64,000 nucleotides of DNA, from assembly GCA_010405405.1 (NCBI GenBank), contig MU004232.1, forward strand, positions 267,481 to 331,480, written 5' to 3'. The position numbers and the translations under genes are program-made. Numbering within the stretch: position 1 is the stretch's first letter; each line of letters opens with the position of its first letter. This stretch comes from Microthyrium microscopicum (Eukaryota; Ascomycota; Dothideomycetes; Microthyriales; Microthyriaceae). The notes under the pieces are model-generated. The model searched no databases. It had not been told where the DNA came from and saw only the letters and a list, made by a program, of their open reading frames with translations. This document shows, piece by piece, positions 43,818 through 57,936 of this stretch.

Positions 43818-46816
43818 TTATGATATCGGTTTCTATGTATGTTAGCTTTCTGAGTAGTGCGCACGATGCAAGGGCAACTATAAGCAATAGGTTCCACATG
43901 TATAACCTTATGAATAATAAATAGATTTGGTTTACATAGTGTATGCTCAGCTCAAGATTTTGATAATTTTCACTTACTTCTACAACACTGAGCTTTTATA
44001 TCTTTGACTCCTCTAGCATCAGCTTCTCAAGTTTGGCAGCTTGCGCCAGCCAAAGTTGAGAACGACGCGTAGAGGTGAGGTTTGTTGACGTGTCGATGAT
44101 CAAACACTGAGGTAAACAATTGTGTTGTCGGGTCGATGAGTGAATGGTAATCAAGATGCTCCCGCGCACCGTAGATTGATTGTCGAGCAATTGCGAACGT
44201 ACCGGGAGCGCAGTGACAGCAATTGATGCTCAAATGTTGGAGGTTGCAGGAGAAATAAATTCTGGGAGAAGGCGACCAGGTACTAGACCAAATGCACGGT
44301 ACTAGTTTTTTGGAGGTCTGTGCAGAAAGGCGGGGCAGGGATGGTTGCACAAATGCCACAAACACAGCCAATGGAATTGCCTCCTCAGGCCAATCGCTCC
44401 TTCTTTTTAAGCTGATCGCAGCTTCCTCCTGAAATCCTGGGATCTTTCGATTGTGAGGCCTCACTGAGTCACCCTTTGGCAACTGCAATGTACCAATATC
44501 AATCGATTTTTATGTCTTGACTCTTGATTCTAGTGCTTGAGTCTTATGCTCGAACAGTCACTATGATCTTCAGGGTTTCAATGCTATTCATACACGTTGT
44601 AGCAATGTATGTCATAGACTTTATTCTGCTTGCTTCTCCCAGATTCTGCGCCAGGAAAACTGAGCCGTCGGAAAGAAATGCAGCTCCCCGTAATTGGCTT
44701 GCACTACTTCTTTCCAGCTGGAGTAAGAGTGGATATTCTGGGCTCATATGCTTGAATATTGATCTTAACCAGACATGATATCATCCATAAGATTTGTACT
44801 ACTTGGTAGGTAATCGTATAAGATGTAAAGAAAAATGAGTAGACATTACGAGTAGTCTTTAAGAATGATAGAACAATTGAGCGAGAAAGTTTAAGAGACG
44901 AAATACGCGTTACGGAAAACCCTAGCTTTTATACAAACGAGTATTAATTCGTAAGCGAGCACGTGAATGAGCAATTAAACTTGATTAACATAGATTAATA
45001 TGGCCCTATCAATGCACTAGAGACAGATCAGGTTTAGCTTACCCCTTAATGTTTTAAGCGATTGGATCTCATGCCTTTCGGAAGACGGAACGATTCCCCA
45101 AATGAGCTCTTGCATTGAACAGAGCGTATCTGCTACGAGTCATGAGACACCTTCCTTAGATGAATTCTGCGGGAAAGAGTTGTCGCGATAAGAGCTTCTC
45201 TAAGATTGGGAATTATGTATCTATCAAAGAACGGAAAAGAATGGGAAGTCTCCATTGAATTATTGCTGAAGCTGAAGCTTAAATTCATATTCAGCTGTCC
45301 AGCTGAAGCACCTCGCAATGGAAGCCTAAAACCCCACAGAAACATCAATCGTATTCGCTCCGGGAGAGCAGACAATACTCTCAGGAACCGTCCTTAAAAA
45401 CGGGCAATTTGGCAGCAAAACTCACATTCGAAAAGCTGCCTAGGTTGCACACCAACGGAACCAGTCCTAAGGAGCAGCTTTTCGGTAGTGAAGCTAAATC
45501 AAGAGCTTGAGGTTAGAGCAAACCTTAAATTCACAACCTCATGTCCTGATCCCGTCATCTCCAGACTTTCCGCTCCTAGACTTGAGTTGGAGCTGCAAGA
45601 ATTTCTGCGAAGGTCTGGACGGAGCATCATGCTGCTATCGCGCTTTGTGCTTTCATACCCTTACGATATGAAAGCACCGCTACTGCGGCATGTTGGATGA
45701 AAGAGGATATCGATCAACGCAAGAGACCCTCCTGTTCCTGGCAAATATCAAAAGTCAGAGATGGTACCAACTAGGTGGTGATATAACCGATAGGACACCG
45801 CGAGTTACCGAGTTTCGATACCGAGTCCAATGGACTCAAAGTTACAGAAGTACGTTTTTGAAATTTAGTATTTTACGACTCTCGGCATGGCTGCTAGCAC
45901 TTTATCTTTGCCCTTGTACAATCACTGGAGCAGCAGTACTGGAGGACAATAGCACTCTGATTGCCTTGGTATCGCAAGCAAACGCAGTGTGAACTGAGTC
46001 TTCGAGAGTACCAGGCTTTGCGTGGGTGGAGCTTGTCATAGACCTCACGATAGGCCTCACCAGTTCCTACTGGCAAGAGCGTCAATGTCATTCATCATGG
46101 CACTATGGATATGCCCATAATAGCTTCATTGAGGGGAGCTTCCACATGGAATGTGGAAAGATTGCTCGTAGCTGATTGATATTGAATAGTACATCAAGAC
46201 AAGCTTCGTAAGTCCTGCCTTATGAGAAGGTGTCTCGCTACTAGCAGGCGAAGCATTACAACAGACTCGCACAAGAGTCGAGTTTCTAGAAAAGTGCAAG
46301 CTAAAACAAATGTCAAAACACCAAGTTTCAAAACGAAAGCTTGACCTGAGCACCGCAGAAAGCTTGTCCCATGTAGCTGCAATTACATTACATGAAAAAT
46401 GCTTATCACTTCTAGGCAAACAAATATGACTCAAGAATTCCTCATTGCATTATTCTATATACATGAATCCTTGTATCCAATTCCATGATCATCCTCCAAT
46501 ATATACATAACAACAATGCACAGGCAGCGATGCCAAACCATGGCACAATTATCTAATCAGGCATATAGCCCAGCCAAACGCGTGGCTAAAACGTCGCCTT
46601 GTATCCAAAAGACCTTTGCTATGCGGAGAATTGGGAGCGATCCCAAAACAAAAAGAATTCAATATGCTAGAAATGACCGCTTTCAACCACTCGCGGGTGG
46701 GAGGAATATGCTAGGCCAATCTAAAACGCCGGTAAAAATGCAGCACCTTCCTGGCGGAAGGGCAATGGGTATCTTTTCATTAAAAATTTCGTGTCGAATG
46801 CGAGTAATTGGTTGCT
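43818..46816. other. 3 kb without a supported gene
   Basis: Includes the promoter of the coiled-coil gene. A 153-codon minus-strand frame (44027-44488) has no domain, skewed composition and no splice context. A hairpin-forming inverted repeat lies at 45429-45484. No transposon or RNA gene was recognised; the sequence could include long-decayed material. Confidence 0.45.
45429..45484. repeat. Perfect 11-bp inverted repeat (hairpin)
   Basis: CGAAAAGCTGC (45429-45439) and its exact reverse complement GCAGCTTTTCG (45474-45484) are separated by 34 bases. The stem extends imperfectly through CTAGG/CCTAAGG. It could be a terminator-like hairpin or the relic of a small element. Confidence 0.6.
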
Positions 46817-47850
46817 TCAGCGGCGGAGCTTGCGGATCCAGTTGACGGGCTCTTTTTGCTTGTTGGGTGAGGGAGCTGGTTTCTTGATCCAGGTTTTTGT
46901 TTCTGAGTCCCAGATGTGACTATGGAATGGTTAGTAAGAGTGTGGTGTGTAGAATGGTGTTAGACTTACCCTTCGTACTCGGTCAATGTCAATGCCTTTT
47001 CTTGATATTCTTCCACTAGGAGTTTATCGTACGCATATGGCACTCTCGTAGGGACGCCTTCAAACGTCGTCTCCCGCATGGGATACATATCCCGCATCTG
47101 ATAGTGATGTAGATTCTTGCAGCTGATTATGCCTGGGCTTGTTTGTGGATCAGTTTCGCTTAGGCCGGTGATATCGATGTATAGACCATTCTTCGTATCG
47201 ATCCAGCGCGCATCGATAATATTCATGCCGTCGCCACGTACCCGCTCCCAAGACATTGAGTTTACATCCAGCAGATACTCGCGCGTCGACTCCGTGTCTT
47301 TGCCGGCATATTGGTGTTTGGTCTGGTTCAGGTGGCGAGCCATGTATGCCAGTGTATCGCCAGAAACTTGTGTATCAACATCCCAGTCCCAAGGCAGAAT
47401 GTGACCATTCCACCACCAGCCGAGGAGCGTGCCGTGAGCAATCCAAGTTTCGAGACCGCGCTCGCGGAAGAAGTTGAGATACGCGCGCATCATGTGAGAG
47501 AGGGTGGCGGTGCGCTCTTCGTAGGAGACTATGCCTTTGAAGTAGCGGATGTCGTAGTGGCCGAGTTGGTCATCGTTGCTATAGACTATGTTAGTGATCT
47601 ATGAATGGTGAGTGATATGTTTGAAAGGGACATACCCTGGCTCATCTGTAAATTGATTAGCTTGTTGTACATTGGACTCAGTTGGAATCGAGTACTTACG
47701 GAAATACTTTGCATCTTCATCAACCCATCCTTGTGCTAGCCTTGTATCGCGAGTTGGTGGTCCAACGAATGGTGGAGGCGAGCGGCCGGGAAGTGCTGAT
47801 GCTATTGCCAGGCAAAAAGCAGAGGTAGTTAAACAGCTTATCAGCCGCAT
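46817..47850 (-). CDS. LicD-family protein, secretory, with a 10-nt exon (4 exons)
   Basis: Exons: 47850..47700, 47645..47636, 47578..46970, 46919..46817 (290 aa). The start gives a signal peptide (MRLISCLTTSAFCLAIASAL). Splicing the 10-nt exon yields KYFHEPGNDDQLGHYDIRYF, which fits the fungal LicD pattern. The LicD core follows: LETWIAHGTLLGWWWNGHIL, then PWDWDVDTQVSG, containing the DxD-type metal/nucleotide site. LicD proteins transfer phosphocholine or other phospho-groups to glycans; fungal relatives such as Mnn4 act in mannosylphosphorylation in the Golgi. Intron 1 (54 nt) has no stop and is a multiple of three, so its retention would also keep frame. The C-terminus is basic (WIRKLRR). 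The Golgi role is inferred from family and signal peptide. Confidence 0.85.
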
Positions 47851-50800
47851 GGCCTCGGTGTTCTATAGAGTTCTGATCTGCATACAATTGCGGTGGTAGG
47901 TACCGGAGTAGTGGAATGTTTCAAAATGCTGATGTTGATATAACCAATACGCGGAAAATAATTTGTGACTTTTTGATAAAATGTGATGAGATGGTTCTGG
48001 CACACAGGACAATGATGAAGTAATAATTGGTTTCACTTCAACTTCGGATGCTGACGTAGGATCCAAAAAAAGAGTACAGCCGTGTCAGGAAGCTGGGGAG
48101 GCGTAGCGCCACTGCGGTTAGATCGGGGTTGTTGCGTGTTCAGGGACAATGAACAAGGCTGGAAAGCTAAACCGAGTAATGTTTGATAGAATAGTAAGTG
48201 GTTCCCGGTGGAAGTTTAGGATCCAGTCGTGGAAGGCGATATTGTGATAGAAGATTCCAATGGTTGAACCCAAAAGGGTGGGTGGTAGAATGGCAGGGAG
48301 GTTGTTTATAGAAACAGCCTTTGGGAAGTTGGGAAGAACAAGGAACAACACCTTGCAGGAGCGTAACACGAAGCCAAGGAGTTTGCCAAGTACAACTAAA
48401 ACACACAAGAAATGGTTAGGACGACTGGAGATGTAGGTAAAGTGCTAGAGATGCAGCGCAAAAGCTTGGTATAAAAACCGATGGGAGACGATCTGAATTC
48501 AAGGTTCAACACTCTTGTAGCGAACAGGCGTCGCAACAGTCGCAGAAGTCGCACGACACCACTCAAGGGCAACGTCATGCAGCCGCCATCCCGTACCGCT
48601 AGGTATTCTTTTGGAGTATCCATCCGTATGGGGGTGGATCTGGCGGGAGGCTTGCTGTCAAGGGGACAAGGAGGAACCAGCGACAAGAGGTTCCGGCTCC
48701 CTGTCACCCATGCTGTGAGCCCGGGTATTACTCTTTGTACCCACCTTGATAGCAAGAAAATGCCTCCTAGTTTCTGCAAAAGGTCAATATCATGTGCTCG
48801 CGTGAGCTGAAGCTCACTTTGTGTGAGAGTTCCGGGTTTTTTTGACCATTTGATGGCGAGTCAAACCCCTACTTGAAGATCAGATATACTCATGATCTCT
48901 TGCCAGACTTTGGTGGCCAATCCACCCTGGTTCAAGCAAGTGCCACGAGTAACTTTGACTCTTAAGGACATGGCGGGGAATTTGCTGCCCCCGGTATTCG
49001 AAGGTTGACCTTGACGGCGATCATGGCATAGGTTCAAAGTCCTGGCGAACTGCTGCTTAGGGCGTCATGTATTGCTACCAATTATCATCAAGTGGATGCA
49101 GTGCATTAGACTCGGTTCTTGATGATTATTATGCGCGACTCGGTAGAAAACTGCATCGCTATCGTTATGCAAAAGTCAAGAGGCAAGGCCTAGTAAGGAG
49201 CACAAAACACCAAGCCGGTATCCGGCAAGACTCAAGTATGCAAGTTTGCATTTTGCCAAGTCTTGACTAACAGAGTTGAGAAGGAGGACACACGACACCT
49301 CCATTTTAGCATCTTCTAAAGTTCTAACACGCTTTTGCTTGCTTAGCGACCGTTGAGATCTTCTCTCCACCCACTAGAGCATAGAGCCTGCCATCTTTTA
49401 TCCATCTTATCTTGCTCACCCGCTTGCTTTTTGCCTAATGCATGCGCTCGCTTACCATTCCAAGTTGTCAGTGGACAGTAACAATCAACCCACTCTTGAG
49501 CGGTATCAACAAACCAAACCACCTCATCCGTCTTGAAGGTGCTTTTGTGTTGCATTTTAGTAGTGGGCCAAGACGGATACGAAAAGTGTTACAGAGAAGT
49601 AGCGATAAGCAGTCCTGAAAATACTGACCCACGCCCGCCTAACCGCCAGTTTCATTTACGCCATAAGTTTATGTGAGATGAAAACAACCAACCAAAACTG
49701 CTCGCGTGCCCGCCCGATTGCTTGAGCACGCGGCCTTGAGAAATGAGGTTCGGCACCAACTCCGTTCTCCTCATCAGCCTCATTCCTCGGCTCAAACGCC
49801 ATGGCACCTCAGTACGCGCGTTGCGCTTTCTTCATTCTTCAACGTTTCGGCGCCTGCTGACGATGTGTTTAAACACCCGCTTTGTACGTAAACCCGACAC
49901 GACGATAGAAAATCTCATTTTCCTCAAAATGCTTCATGCCCCGCCCGAAAGGGACAGAGACGGCATCGATCTGCGCTTCACCACCCAAGCAAGGTCTCTC
50001 AGAAGTGGAGACACATGGTCGCATCCTTGAGGGTTCTGCAGGTGCAGCGCAGCCAGTGAAACTGCCCGCCCAAGTTTTCTGTCTCGCGACAATAATACCT
50101 GACGACATCAACCTGCAATAATAAACGGAGCGGTTGGTTCATGGAGAATCTGACAATTGCGATGCCGGCTATAATCTCATCTGACATGATCTTCCCTCAC
50201 ATGAGTCCCCCTCTGCGGCGTCTGTGCCGCTGCGTGCCTGCGCTGCATTCCGCTCGGTCGCAATTTTGCACCCAGCGACTGGGCGGGTGAACGCGCGTCC
50301 TACCAGCTCAATGGCCAAAGAGTAATGAGGATCCGCTCAAATCTGAAGCAAGAACGTTGAACCGTTCGCCTTTCAAACGGGATGTTACCGCTGTACAAAT
50401 TTCGGGATTACAAGAAATGCGGCTCGTCGTGTACAGCAGGTCCTGAAGCAACCTGAAATATCTATTTTTGATGCGACAGAGCCTCACTGATCGCTGGTCA
50501 ATCTTTAATTTATTTAAATTGGTTTGTTGGCTCCTGCGTCGACTATTCCGGGTATTTGGTTTGAATCCTTTTCCTCGTACTACTTTTCTTCAACTTCACC
50601 TTGAGTTGTTAAGAATTAATTTGATACTTATGAACCATTCAACAATAGAGTATTCCTATTCATGTATCAATGCAGCACTTACCGCTGCACAATCACCCCG
50701 GCGCTGGCTGACGGATTATGGATATCCTGATATCAGAAGCTTTCAATGATTGTTCTAACTTGTAGCTGATGTATTGTTTTAGTTGCTAAAGGACCTCGAC

Positions 50801-51106
50801 TTCACCTCAAATGCTACCACAAAGTGATACCATAAGGCAGTGAACGGATACCGATGCCGCGTCTTGAGATGTCCTACAGACCTCTCTGAAGCTAAAACAA
50901 ACATTCATATATGTTGTCTACCATTTTTTAAGTCGGGCTTGTGTCTAGCAGTAGGCATTGTTAGACAGGAGTGGTGCTATCCAACTCTCCAGGAGCAGCA
51001 ATCGCCTATCGACGCAAGTCTGAGAGAGGTAGCTCAGCTTCAGAGAAGGCTGAAGCTTTTGTTGCACCAATTACCAATTCCAGCAGAATGTAAATGCTTT
51101 GGAAGC
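47851..51106. other. 3.3 kb gene-poor region
   Basis: Contains the LicD promoter at the left. Short frames on both strands (for example plus 49743-50030 and plus 50468-50749) show no domain, splice pairs or codon bias that would support them. An imperfect palindrome GTGAGCTGAAGCTCAC lies near 48802. No RNA gene or mobile element was recognised. Confidence 0.45.
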
Positions 51107-51879
51107 TCATGTTCTTGTGCCGGTAATGCTGCGTCGAAAATTATGCCATACTTTGTACCAGTTCCTATTAGTAGAATTTGATTGCGACGAACTTAAACTC
51201 TCCTCCCCCTGCAGGACTATGTTGTGCTTCCACTGTTCTCTACGCCTCTTCTCACGCTCACAAGCGGCTTCTTTTTCAGTTGACTCTGAGCACATCGACA
51301 TCCTATCTTCCTCCTCTCCACGGCGAACTATCTCGTAATGCTCAAGGTTGGCAATCGAGGAGACCCCTATGATGGCAGGTATTGTTAGTCATTTTGTACG
51401 TGAGATGTGAAAATTGGCTTACCCGTATCACGATTAACACTGTTACTAGCAATGCCGCAGCTATTAGGCCTCCAGCTTTCTGGCGAACTGTTTTGGCGAT
51501 AGTCTGGCGAACTGTTGTAGCCATAGGACTCAATGCGACGAGCGCTCCTTTTGTACTCGGACCAGCGCTCGATGTCGTAGTGCGAGGAGAGATACACGTC
51601 GAACGATGATCGACGGTTTGTATCCGTCATAATGTCTAAATTATCAAAAATTCTGCTATTCGATTCAAGTTTATATAGTTGTGACTTCGATATCCAGAAT
51701 TCGTTCTCACCCTCGCAGGCTGAGTTAGAATGGATGACACTCTCTCGGGGTCCACCAGTTCCGTCATGATCGCACTGAAGGCCGTCAAAAGAGTTTTCAA
51801 AGTATGATGGGCTGCTATCGTGTAAATGAGGACGCTCCATCTCCATAGATGTTGACATTGCAGTACTGAAAGCCTCCAT
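51107..51879 (-). CDS. Ser/charged-residue-rich hypothetical protein (2 exons)
   Basis: Exons 51879..51423 and 51366..51107 (238 aa). The donor is GTAAGC, the acceptor CATAG with an upstream CTAAC, and the intron is 56 nt and keeps frame. The ATG at 51879 is the first in frame. The protein is polar, with MEAFSTAMSTSMEMERPHLH at the start, a Ser/Tyr/Asn-rich middle (RRIESYGYNSSPDYRQNSSP) and a charged helix (KEAACEREKRRREQWKHN) near the end. There is no membrane segment or signal peptide. Not recognised. It shares a 570-bp divergent promoter with the DUF6594 gene. Confidence 0.6.
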
Positions 51880-52449
51880 GTTACGATACAATCAAGCAAA
51901 GATGCTGATTGAAATTTGCAGGTCCTGGGCGACAATGTCTGATTTGTGTCGGGAGATAAGTACAACTGTATATGAGAGTTATAGGTCTGGGGGATGTTGA
52001 ACGTTCTCAAGGAAGAGTTGAGGTGTCAAAAACTGCCTGCGAATTTGACTCGGCTTGGTCTTTGCCTTCTCTCATGTAGGCCAGTTCTCTGCCAATTGAA
52101 TCGTTAGCCGTGACTCAGAGCCGCCGCTGCAGGCGTAGGCAGACGGAAAGATTGACCGGTGAGAGGCAAAGAGCCTGGGTTGCTTTACCCTTGTCTTCCA
52201 ATCGAAGGCAAGCAATGAAGCATCGCGCATGATGGCATTACAATATTGCTTGATTGTTCATAAGACAAAGTGGCACAGCGTATTCATGTGCATTCGTAAG
52301 TGCGTTTCTGCCTGTCAGGTCTTTCCGTAGTTCGAGATGAGAGATTGTCTAGAGAGAGCATGAAGTGAGATCAATCATCGCGACTCTACATCGAGGCTTA
52401 ACCAAAATGTTTAGATTTTAGGTACAAGATCGTCCAGGTCCAAAATGGT
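51880..52449. promoter_or_regulatory. Divergent intergenic region, hypothetical / DUF6594
   Basis: 570 bp between divergent starts. No distinctive operator motif was identified. It presumably carries both promoters. Confidence 0.4.
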
Positions 52450-53458
52450 ATGGCACTCACTGGAGCCACGAAAGACGTAGAACTAGGACATATTCGCGAT
52501 GGCTATCCGGCTCTTGCTTCATGGATTGGCCGAGATCCCGACAACGAGAGCTTTGTGTTCAGAAAATTTACAAGAATGAGCGCCAGAAATTTGCTCCATC
52601 TGCAGAGTCGACTGACGGAACTGGAGCGCCAGATTGATGCTCTGGATAAAGCGGCTCGGCATAGCTCCGATTTGGAAGCGAAGCAATCTTCGCGGCGATG
52701 GGAGACGCTCACAAAATATGCCGCTGATGACTCGAGAGGAGAGAAGATACGTTTACAGAAAGTGTTCGAGCTTTCAGAAATGATCAAGCAATACCGTAAG
52801 TAGCCTTACAAGTTACAACTTGAACACTGAACGATGAGTCAGAGGACTGACTTTGGGCGCAGATGAAGCTCTTGTCCTGCAGAACCAAGTATTCAACATG
52901 GAGCGTCCCAGCAACCGCGTTGCCTCCGTCTGTCGCGAATATGTCACCGGAGAAGCCTCAAAGGACACCAAGCTGCCCATAATCAGTGGTCGAGCAAAGG
53001 ACTATCTCTCAGATGCAGCCGATTTGGTTGCCCTTCACAAAGGTGTCGAGGCTGATGTCCTATCGAAAGCACTGAAAGCACATTGGCCAATTCAAAAAAG
53101 ATTGGCACTTGATCCATTCGATCGAACAACAATATACAGCAGTTACCATGTCACCTGGACAGTTTCAGTGATCAGCCTGCTCTCAGCAACAATCCTACTC
53201 ATTGGCGCCATCGTTAGTCTCTATGCGGTAGTAGATCCCAAAGCAAGGTTAGGAATGATTGGGGCATATACGATACTATTTGCTACTAGTATCGCACTGC
53301 TTACGAATGCCAAAAGGGTGGAAGTGTTTGGAGCAACTGCAGCATATGCTGCTGTGCTGGTTGTGTTTGTGTCCGGAAACTTGGGTGGTGGGATTAGCAG
53401 CCAGTGTTTGATACAGGTTGCTGATGGCATATATAAAAACGCTCCATGTCCAGCATGA
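52450..53458 (+). CDS. DUF6594 family membrane protein (2 exons)
   Basis: Exons 52450..52795 and 52863..53458 (313 aa). The donor is GTAAGT, the acceptor GCGCAG with a CTGAC branch. The ATG five bases earlier (52445) runs into a stop after 11 codons, so 52450 is used. The N-terminus GYPALASWIGRDPDNESFVF followed by RMSARNLLHLQSRLTELE is the hallmark start of the fungal DUF6594 family: an Rxxx-LLxLQxxLxxLE coiled region, then a charged middle. The C-terminus has three transmembrane helices (TVSVISLLSATILLIGAIVS, a second around AYTILFATSIALL, and ATAAYAAVLVVFVSG). The family is widespread and expanded in filamentous ascomycetes. Its function is unknown. Confidence 0.9.
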
Positions 53459-53705
53459 TATGAAGTTGGAACAAGAGCCAGGGGCACAAATCCCAAGCGC
53501 TCGCACAAATTTGTAGGATATGTAATTCTTTCGACGAGCTACAAGTAGCAGCCGAGCACCGCCTGTTCTACTCTACAGATATGAACAAGTGAAGACGAAC
53601 GGAGGCAGCCATATCCAAGTCCCACTAGACACAGTTCATCAAGACATCAACTTCTATCTCATGAACCAGGACTTGCCTTTCCCATCAAAAGCAAAACCAA
53701 GGATT

Positions 53706-55462
53706 CTAACCACCGACAATCTTCTCACTTTCATCCTCCTCCGCAACCTTCAATCTCACCACAACCCCATCAGCCGGACAGTCCGTCAACGTCAAATTAT
53801 GTCTAGCGGCATCCGAACTACCACCCTCAATCTCACTATACCGCTGCATCAATCTCACAGTCACATAGCCAGCCTCCGTAAGCGCAAATTGTTGTCCAAT
53901 GCAGATCCGTGGACCGCCGTTGAAAGGCAAATATTCCCACCCACTTCGTTTTCCCGCCCATCGTTCTGGTCGGAAGACATTTGCATCTTCACCCCAGATA
54001 TCGCGTCGTCGGTGCATAACGTACACCATATACACGACCTCCGTACCCTTGGGTATGAAGATAGGCTTGTCGCCCTGAGGCCCACCGCCGCGGGGAAGGC
54101 TGGTGTCGACGATTGCGCGGCGGGCGTTGATGGGGACTACGGGGAACAGACGGAGTGCTTCGTTTAGACACCATTGGAGATAGGTGCAGCTTTTCAACTC
54201 GGCAAAGGTTAGGTTTCGCGGATTTTCGAAGGTTCCGAAATCTTGGAGGATGGTTTTGCGCAGTTTAAGGCGGATGGTTGTGTATTGTGGGTCTGCGAGG
54301 AGGAGGAAGAGCCAGCCGAGGAGGGAAGCGGTTGTGTCGCGGCCTGCGAGGAGGACGTTGAGGAGTTGACTGCGTAGTTCGATGGGATCGCGGGTGGTGA
54401 GCGCTAGGGCGCGGAGGAAGACATACCGTTCATCGTTGAGTTTGTCGTTGAAAGGTGTGTCGTTGCGTGGTTTGTCTTCAGGGTTGTTGTTGATGGGTGT
54501 GTCAAGTGCTAGGCGCACGTAGTAGTCTACATACTCATGGACTTGGCGAGTAAGTGGTTTCAGGCTTGGGCAGAAGATATGCCCTAGCCACCAAAGTGGC
54601 CCAAGTCGTGAGCAGAATGCTATGATGCGCTGGGACTTGTCGAATGCGACGGCAAAGTCGATGTTGACAGGGTGTTTGGGCTTCAGATCATTAGGCTTGA
54701 GGCCATCTGGGAGGAGTGTGAGTTGGCTGTCAGCGCTGTCACCAAAGAGGAACTCAGTGGCGGTGTCGAGCGTCAAGTTGAAGAACAGTGGAAGCAAGTC
54801 AATAGGTTTGGTCTTGCCAGTGTCAGGATCGATAGGGTGGTTGTCGATGACTTTGATTAGAGTTTGCACGTGGCGTTCCTCCGTGGAGAGGTCAGCGACT
54901 TGGTCGCGGGAGAATTGTGGGCGCAGAAGAGCACGCGAATGGGCCCATTGGTCGCCGTCGCTTGTGAACTTGGAGATAATGTTAGGTTTGGTTTCGGATC
55001 TGATATTGGTGCTTTGATGTGCGAAAGAGTACTTACGATACCAACTCCAAGAAGAGGCGCGAATCCACCAGAACGATTCTCACCCAGCGCAAAATCTTTG
55101 AATTGAGTAGCGAGCACCGCCTGGATATTCTTGGGATCGCTGGTGGTGATGCGCCATTCACACGGTGGGCTTCGGACTCGAACGGTTCCTTCTGGACGAC
55201 CGAGGTCTTTCCATGCAGCTTCGAAGCGTGCTATCAGATAATGCGGTAGTCGTTTCGCCTTGTCGGCTTGCAATACATCCCATATCAGACCAATACCGAA
55301 TGGTAGTCTTGCGGGCACAGTGTGTGGCTTTTCGCAACCTAGAGCTAGCGATTGACGGTGATGGCGGCGACAGGTCAGGACAGCCTTGACACTCAGGTGA
55401 AGGACAGCGAGAGCAAGATAGGCAAGAGCCAGAGCGAACAGATGACCAAGTGCTCGATGCAT
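53706..55462 (-). CDS. Cytochrome P450, CYP52/n-alkane-hydroxylase-like (2 exons)
   Basis: Exons 55462..55037 and 54968..53706 (562 aa), with a 68-nt intron (GTAAGT ... CCAAG). The N-terminal anchor is [20 protein letters not shown]. The I-helix is [14 protein letters not shown], the K-helix ExxR is in [13 protein letters not shown]-like is FRPERW, and the heme-binding loop is [14 protein letters not shown] with its cysteine ligand. C-helix [12 protein letters not shown] is typical of CYP52 and relatives, which hydroxylate alkanes and fatty acids in the ER membrane. All key residues are present. The substrate cannot be told from sequence alone; related clans (CYP539, CYP584, CYP655) are alternatives. 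It lies convergent with the DUF6594 gene, 247 bp apart. Confidence 0.92.
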
Positions 55463-56025
55463 TTTCACTTTGTCTGTGAGCCTTGTTGGAGTGAGGAAAG
55501 TAATGGATTTTGGATGCAAAGAATTTATAGGAAGACGATTGGGAGCAAAAAACTGGAGTGTTAGGCTATTCTCCAGCAATATCTGCGCTCCATCGTGGTG
55601 GTCCTAGTGGTTCACTTTCAATGGGTCAAATGAGGAAATTGTAGAAGACTAGTAGCAGTAAAGGTGATAGCCAGACCGTGGACACCCGACGAGAGCCTAA
55701 AGCAGGAAGAGCCATTGGGGGATCCAGGTGCTAGTTCTAGGTGAGGTGATTGATATGGCCAGGTGGTTCTCTAGCTCTTCACATATATGGTTGATATTGG
55801 CAACAGCAATGGTGGTTCAAGCTAATAGAGCAGGTGTCTTGCCATGCGGACTGACTTTTCTGATACGCCTGCCACGCGACAGGTCAGTTGGAAAGATGCA
55901 TCTGATATGATACATACCCATAATTTTACATTAGTACTAGCTTCTTTTGTCTAACAGCTCGGAGTTCACACCAGACTCGCCCGTTTCTTTGCCGAAGCCT
56001 TACGAGACCGAGGTTTTATCTCTTC
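55463..56025. other. Intergenic, P450 promoter and RVB2 3' flank
   Basis: 563 bp with no supported gene. The part next to 55462 should include the P450 promoter. Confidence 0.4.
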
Positions 56026-57538
<1,513 letters not shown>

Positions 57539-57936
57539 ATTTGAAGTTGGTGTGTAGTGAGATGAAGAGCTTATATTAGGTGATGAAACGGAGATCCATT
57601 CGAGTCGGATGATAAGTTGTGGAAGAAAGTAGCCTAGCCTGTCGAAGAATTGAGAGGTTGAGTGTACTCCTGCAGTCAGTCGCGACCGTGCGCTTTGGAG
57701 GTTGGAAGTCGCGACTCTAGCCCATTTTGGCCCCTTTCTTAGCTAGTAAATAGCCCCTAGTACTTGGATGTTGCTGACAAAGTGCCTTGAGTGCCTAGAC
57801 CTTCAGCGGTAATGGAAGTGATTAGAAAGTCGCCAGGCAACTTCCGCTTCGTCAGCCCATCACCACTCCATTCACCATAAAACCAACATGACTATTCCTC
57901 TACATTCACAAGCTACACACCCTACCAAATCCGAAT
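57539..57936. promoter_or_regulatory. Divergent promoter, RVB2 / WLM protease
   Basis: 398 bp between divergent ATGs. Contains CCATCACCACTCCATTCACC-like pyrimidine-rich leader sequence near the WLM start. No known operator was identified. Confidence 0.45.

Noticed and set aside
44027-44488. 153-codon minus-strand frame upstream of the coiled-coil gene
   Set aside because: No domain, unusual composition, no splice signals; it lies in the likely promoter region.
48780-48830. Palindrome GTGAGCTGAAGCTCAC as a regulatory site
   Set aside because: Arms are only 7 bp with no neighbouring gene start; chance occurrence is likely.
49743-50030. Plus-strand frame with a presequence-like start (Arg/Ser/Leu-rich)
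   Set aside because: Only the first 40 codons look plausible; the rest is unremarkable and no homologous domain or second exon was found.
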